This document shows positions 63,724-64,000 of a stretch of DNA of 64,000 bases, one piece after another (position 1 is the stretch's first letter; every line of letters starts with the position of its first letter). A model generated the notes under the pieces. The model searched no databases and was not told where the DNA came from. It was given only the letters and a program-made list of their open reading frames with translations. Origin of the DNA: Campylobacter jejuni (GTDB lineage Bacteria; Campylobacterota; Campylobacteria; Campylobacterales; Campylobacteraceae). Both the position numbers and the translations under genes were made by a program. The stretch covers positions 310,001-374,000 of the forward strand of contig NZ_LN831025.1 of the NCBI RefSeq assembly GCF_001457695.1. The letters are read 5' to 3'.

Positions 63724-64000
63724 ATGGAATTTTGGCAGCATATTTATTCAAATTTTAATGTTATAGCTTTTAGCATCTTTGGTTTAAAGGTGCATTGGTA
63801 TGGCATTATGTATGTTATAGCTTTGCTTTTGGCTTTGCTTTTGGCTAAATTTTTTGTAAGAAAATTTCAACTAGACATTAATGAAAAACATTTGGATAGT
63901 TATTTTATATGGGTTGAAATAGGGGTTATTTTAGGTGCAAGACTTGGATATATTTTGATTTATGATGCAAATACTATGTATTATATTACTCATCCTTGGC
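63724..64000 (+). CDS. lgt: Prolipoprotein diacylglyceryl transferase, N-terminal part (runs off window)
   Basis: The first 92 residues from ATG 63724, behind GGAAAG, match the start of Lgt: MEFWQHIYSNFNVIAFSIFG, then the conserved VHWYGIMYVIALLLALLLA and IGVILGARLGYILIYD, which includes the Arg of the catalytic region. Lgt adds diacylglycerol to the lipobox Cys of prolipoproteins before LspA (lspA at 21.4 kb) cuts them. The remainder is beyond the window end. Confidence 0.95.
   Translation, partial: MEFWQHIYSNFNVIAFSIFGLKVHWYGIMYVIALLLALLLAKFFVRKFQLDINEKHLDSYFIWVEIGVILGARLGYILIYDANTMYYITHPW

Noticed and set aside
1-64000. tRNA, rRNA, CRISPR, IS, prophage or integrated element
   Set aside because: Scanned for cloverleaf-like segments, regular direct repeats, transposase or integrase proteins and base-composition shifts; none was evident.

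Overview
The window is about 30% GC, gene-dense, and reads as a chromosomal segment of Campylobacter jejuni or a very close relative. The species call rests on gene content recognised from protein sequence: the CmeABC efflux operon with its CmeR operator, the orphan regulator CosR with Asn in place of the phospho-acceptor Asp, a fused trpGD gene, CcoG, MsrPQ, HemJ, a Fur gene downstream of a CvpA-like gene, and several epsilonproteobacterial proteins of unknown function. No rRNA, tRNA, CRISPR array, insertion sequence or prophage was seen. It is core genome, not an island.

Layout. 1-8.0 kb: 5' part of polA (minus), a frameshifted MFS transporter and a nucleoside hydrolase (plus), then a YqaA-like membrane protein, uvrA and a TauE/SafE permease (minus). 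8.2-13.7 kb: trp operon (possible leader peptide, trpE, trpGD, trpF, trpB, trpA). 13.8-15.3 kb: CheX-like gene, fliN and a fliO candidate. 15.3-18.8 kb (minus): plsY, folB, cosR, ferredoxin, Ppx/GppA. 19-22.4 kb (plus): cytochrome c peroxidase, glmM, lspA, hemJ. 22.3-31.9 kb: radical-SAM HemN-like gene, a small gene, cmeCBA, broken cmeR, ccoG. 32-38.6 kb (plus): rpsU, lipoprotein, glutathionylspermidine synthase-like gene, D-2-hydroxyacid dehydrogenase, YajQ, and a lipoprotein / secreted protein / AAA ATPase trio. 38.6-43.4 kb (minus): an EamA transporter, kdsA, ribH, nusB, pyrF, msrP, msrQ. 43.5-50 kb (plus): der, aroK, trpS, serS and a large TPR membrane protein. 50-56.2 kb (minus): a protein of unknown function with a sigma-28-type promoter, pyk, mqo, coaX, a small gene, and BamB-like and YfgM-like genes. 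56.3-62.7 kb (plus): gatC, cvpA-like, fur, lysS, glyA, a DUF1882-like gene, a SPOR protein, aroE. The end holds a lipoprotein gene (minus) and the start of lgt (plus).

The most informative departures from the expected gene set are two single-base frameshifts. One adds a T to a T run in the MFS transporter. The other removes a G from cmeR, cutting the efflux repressor from 210 to 168 residues while its 16-bp operator stays perfect. If real and not base-calling errors, the second predicts higher CmeABC expression and drug tolerance. No clearly new defence or mobile system was found. The better leads for new biology are the short ORF and palindrome before trpE, a palindrome just after the predicted plsY start site, the Fur-like box before msrPQ, the uncharacterised trio at 35.6-38.6 kb, and the YfgM/BamB-like pair joined to coaX.

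Most gaps are short. The longest gene-free stretch is about 270 bases (7967-8238), or 410 bases if the leader ORF is discounted. It holds a 14-bp inverted repeat and a -10-like TATAAT.
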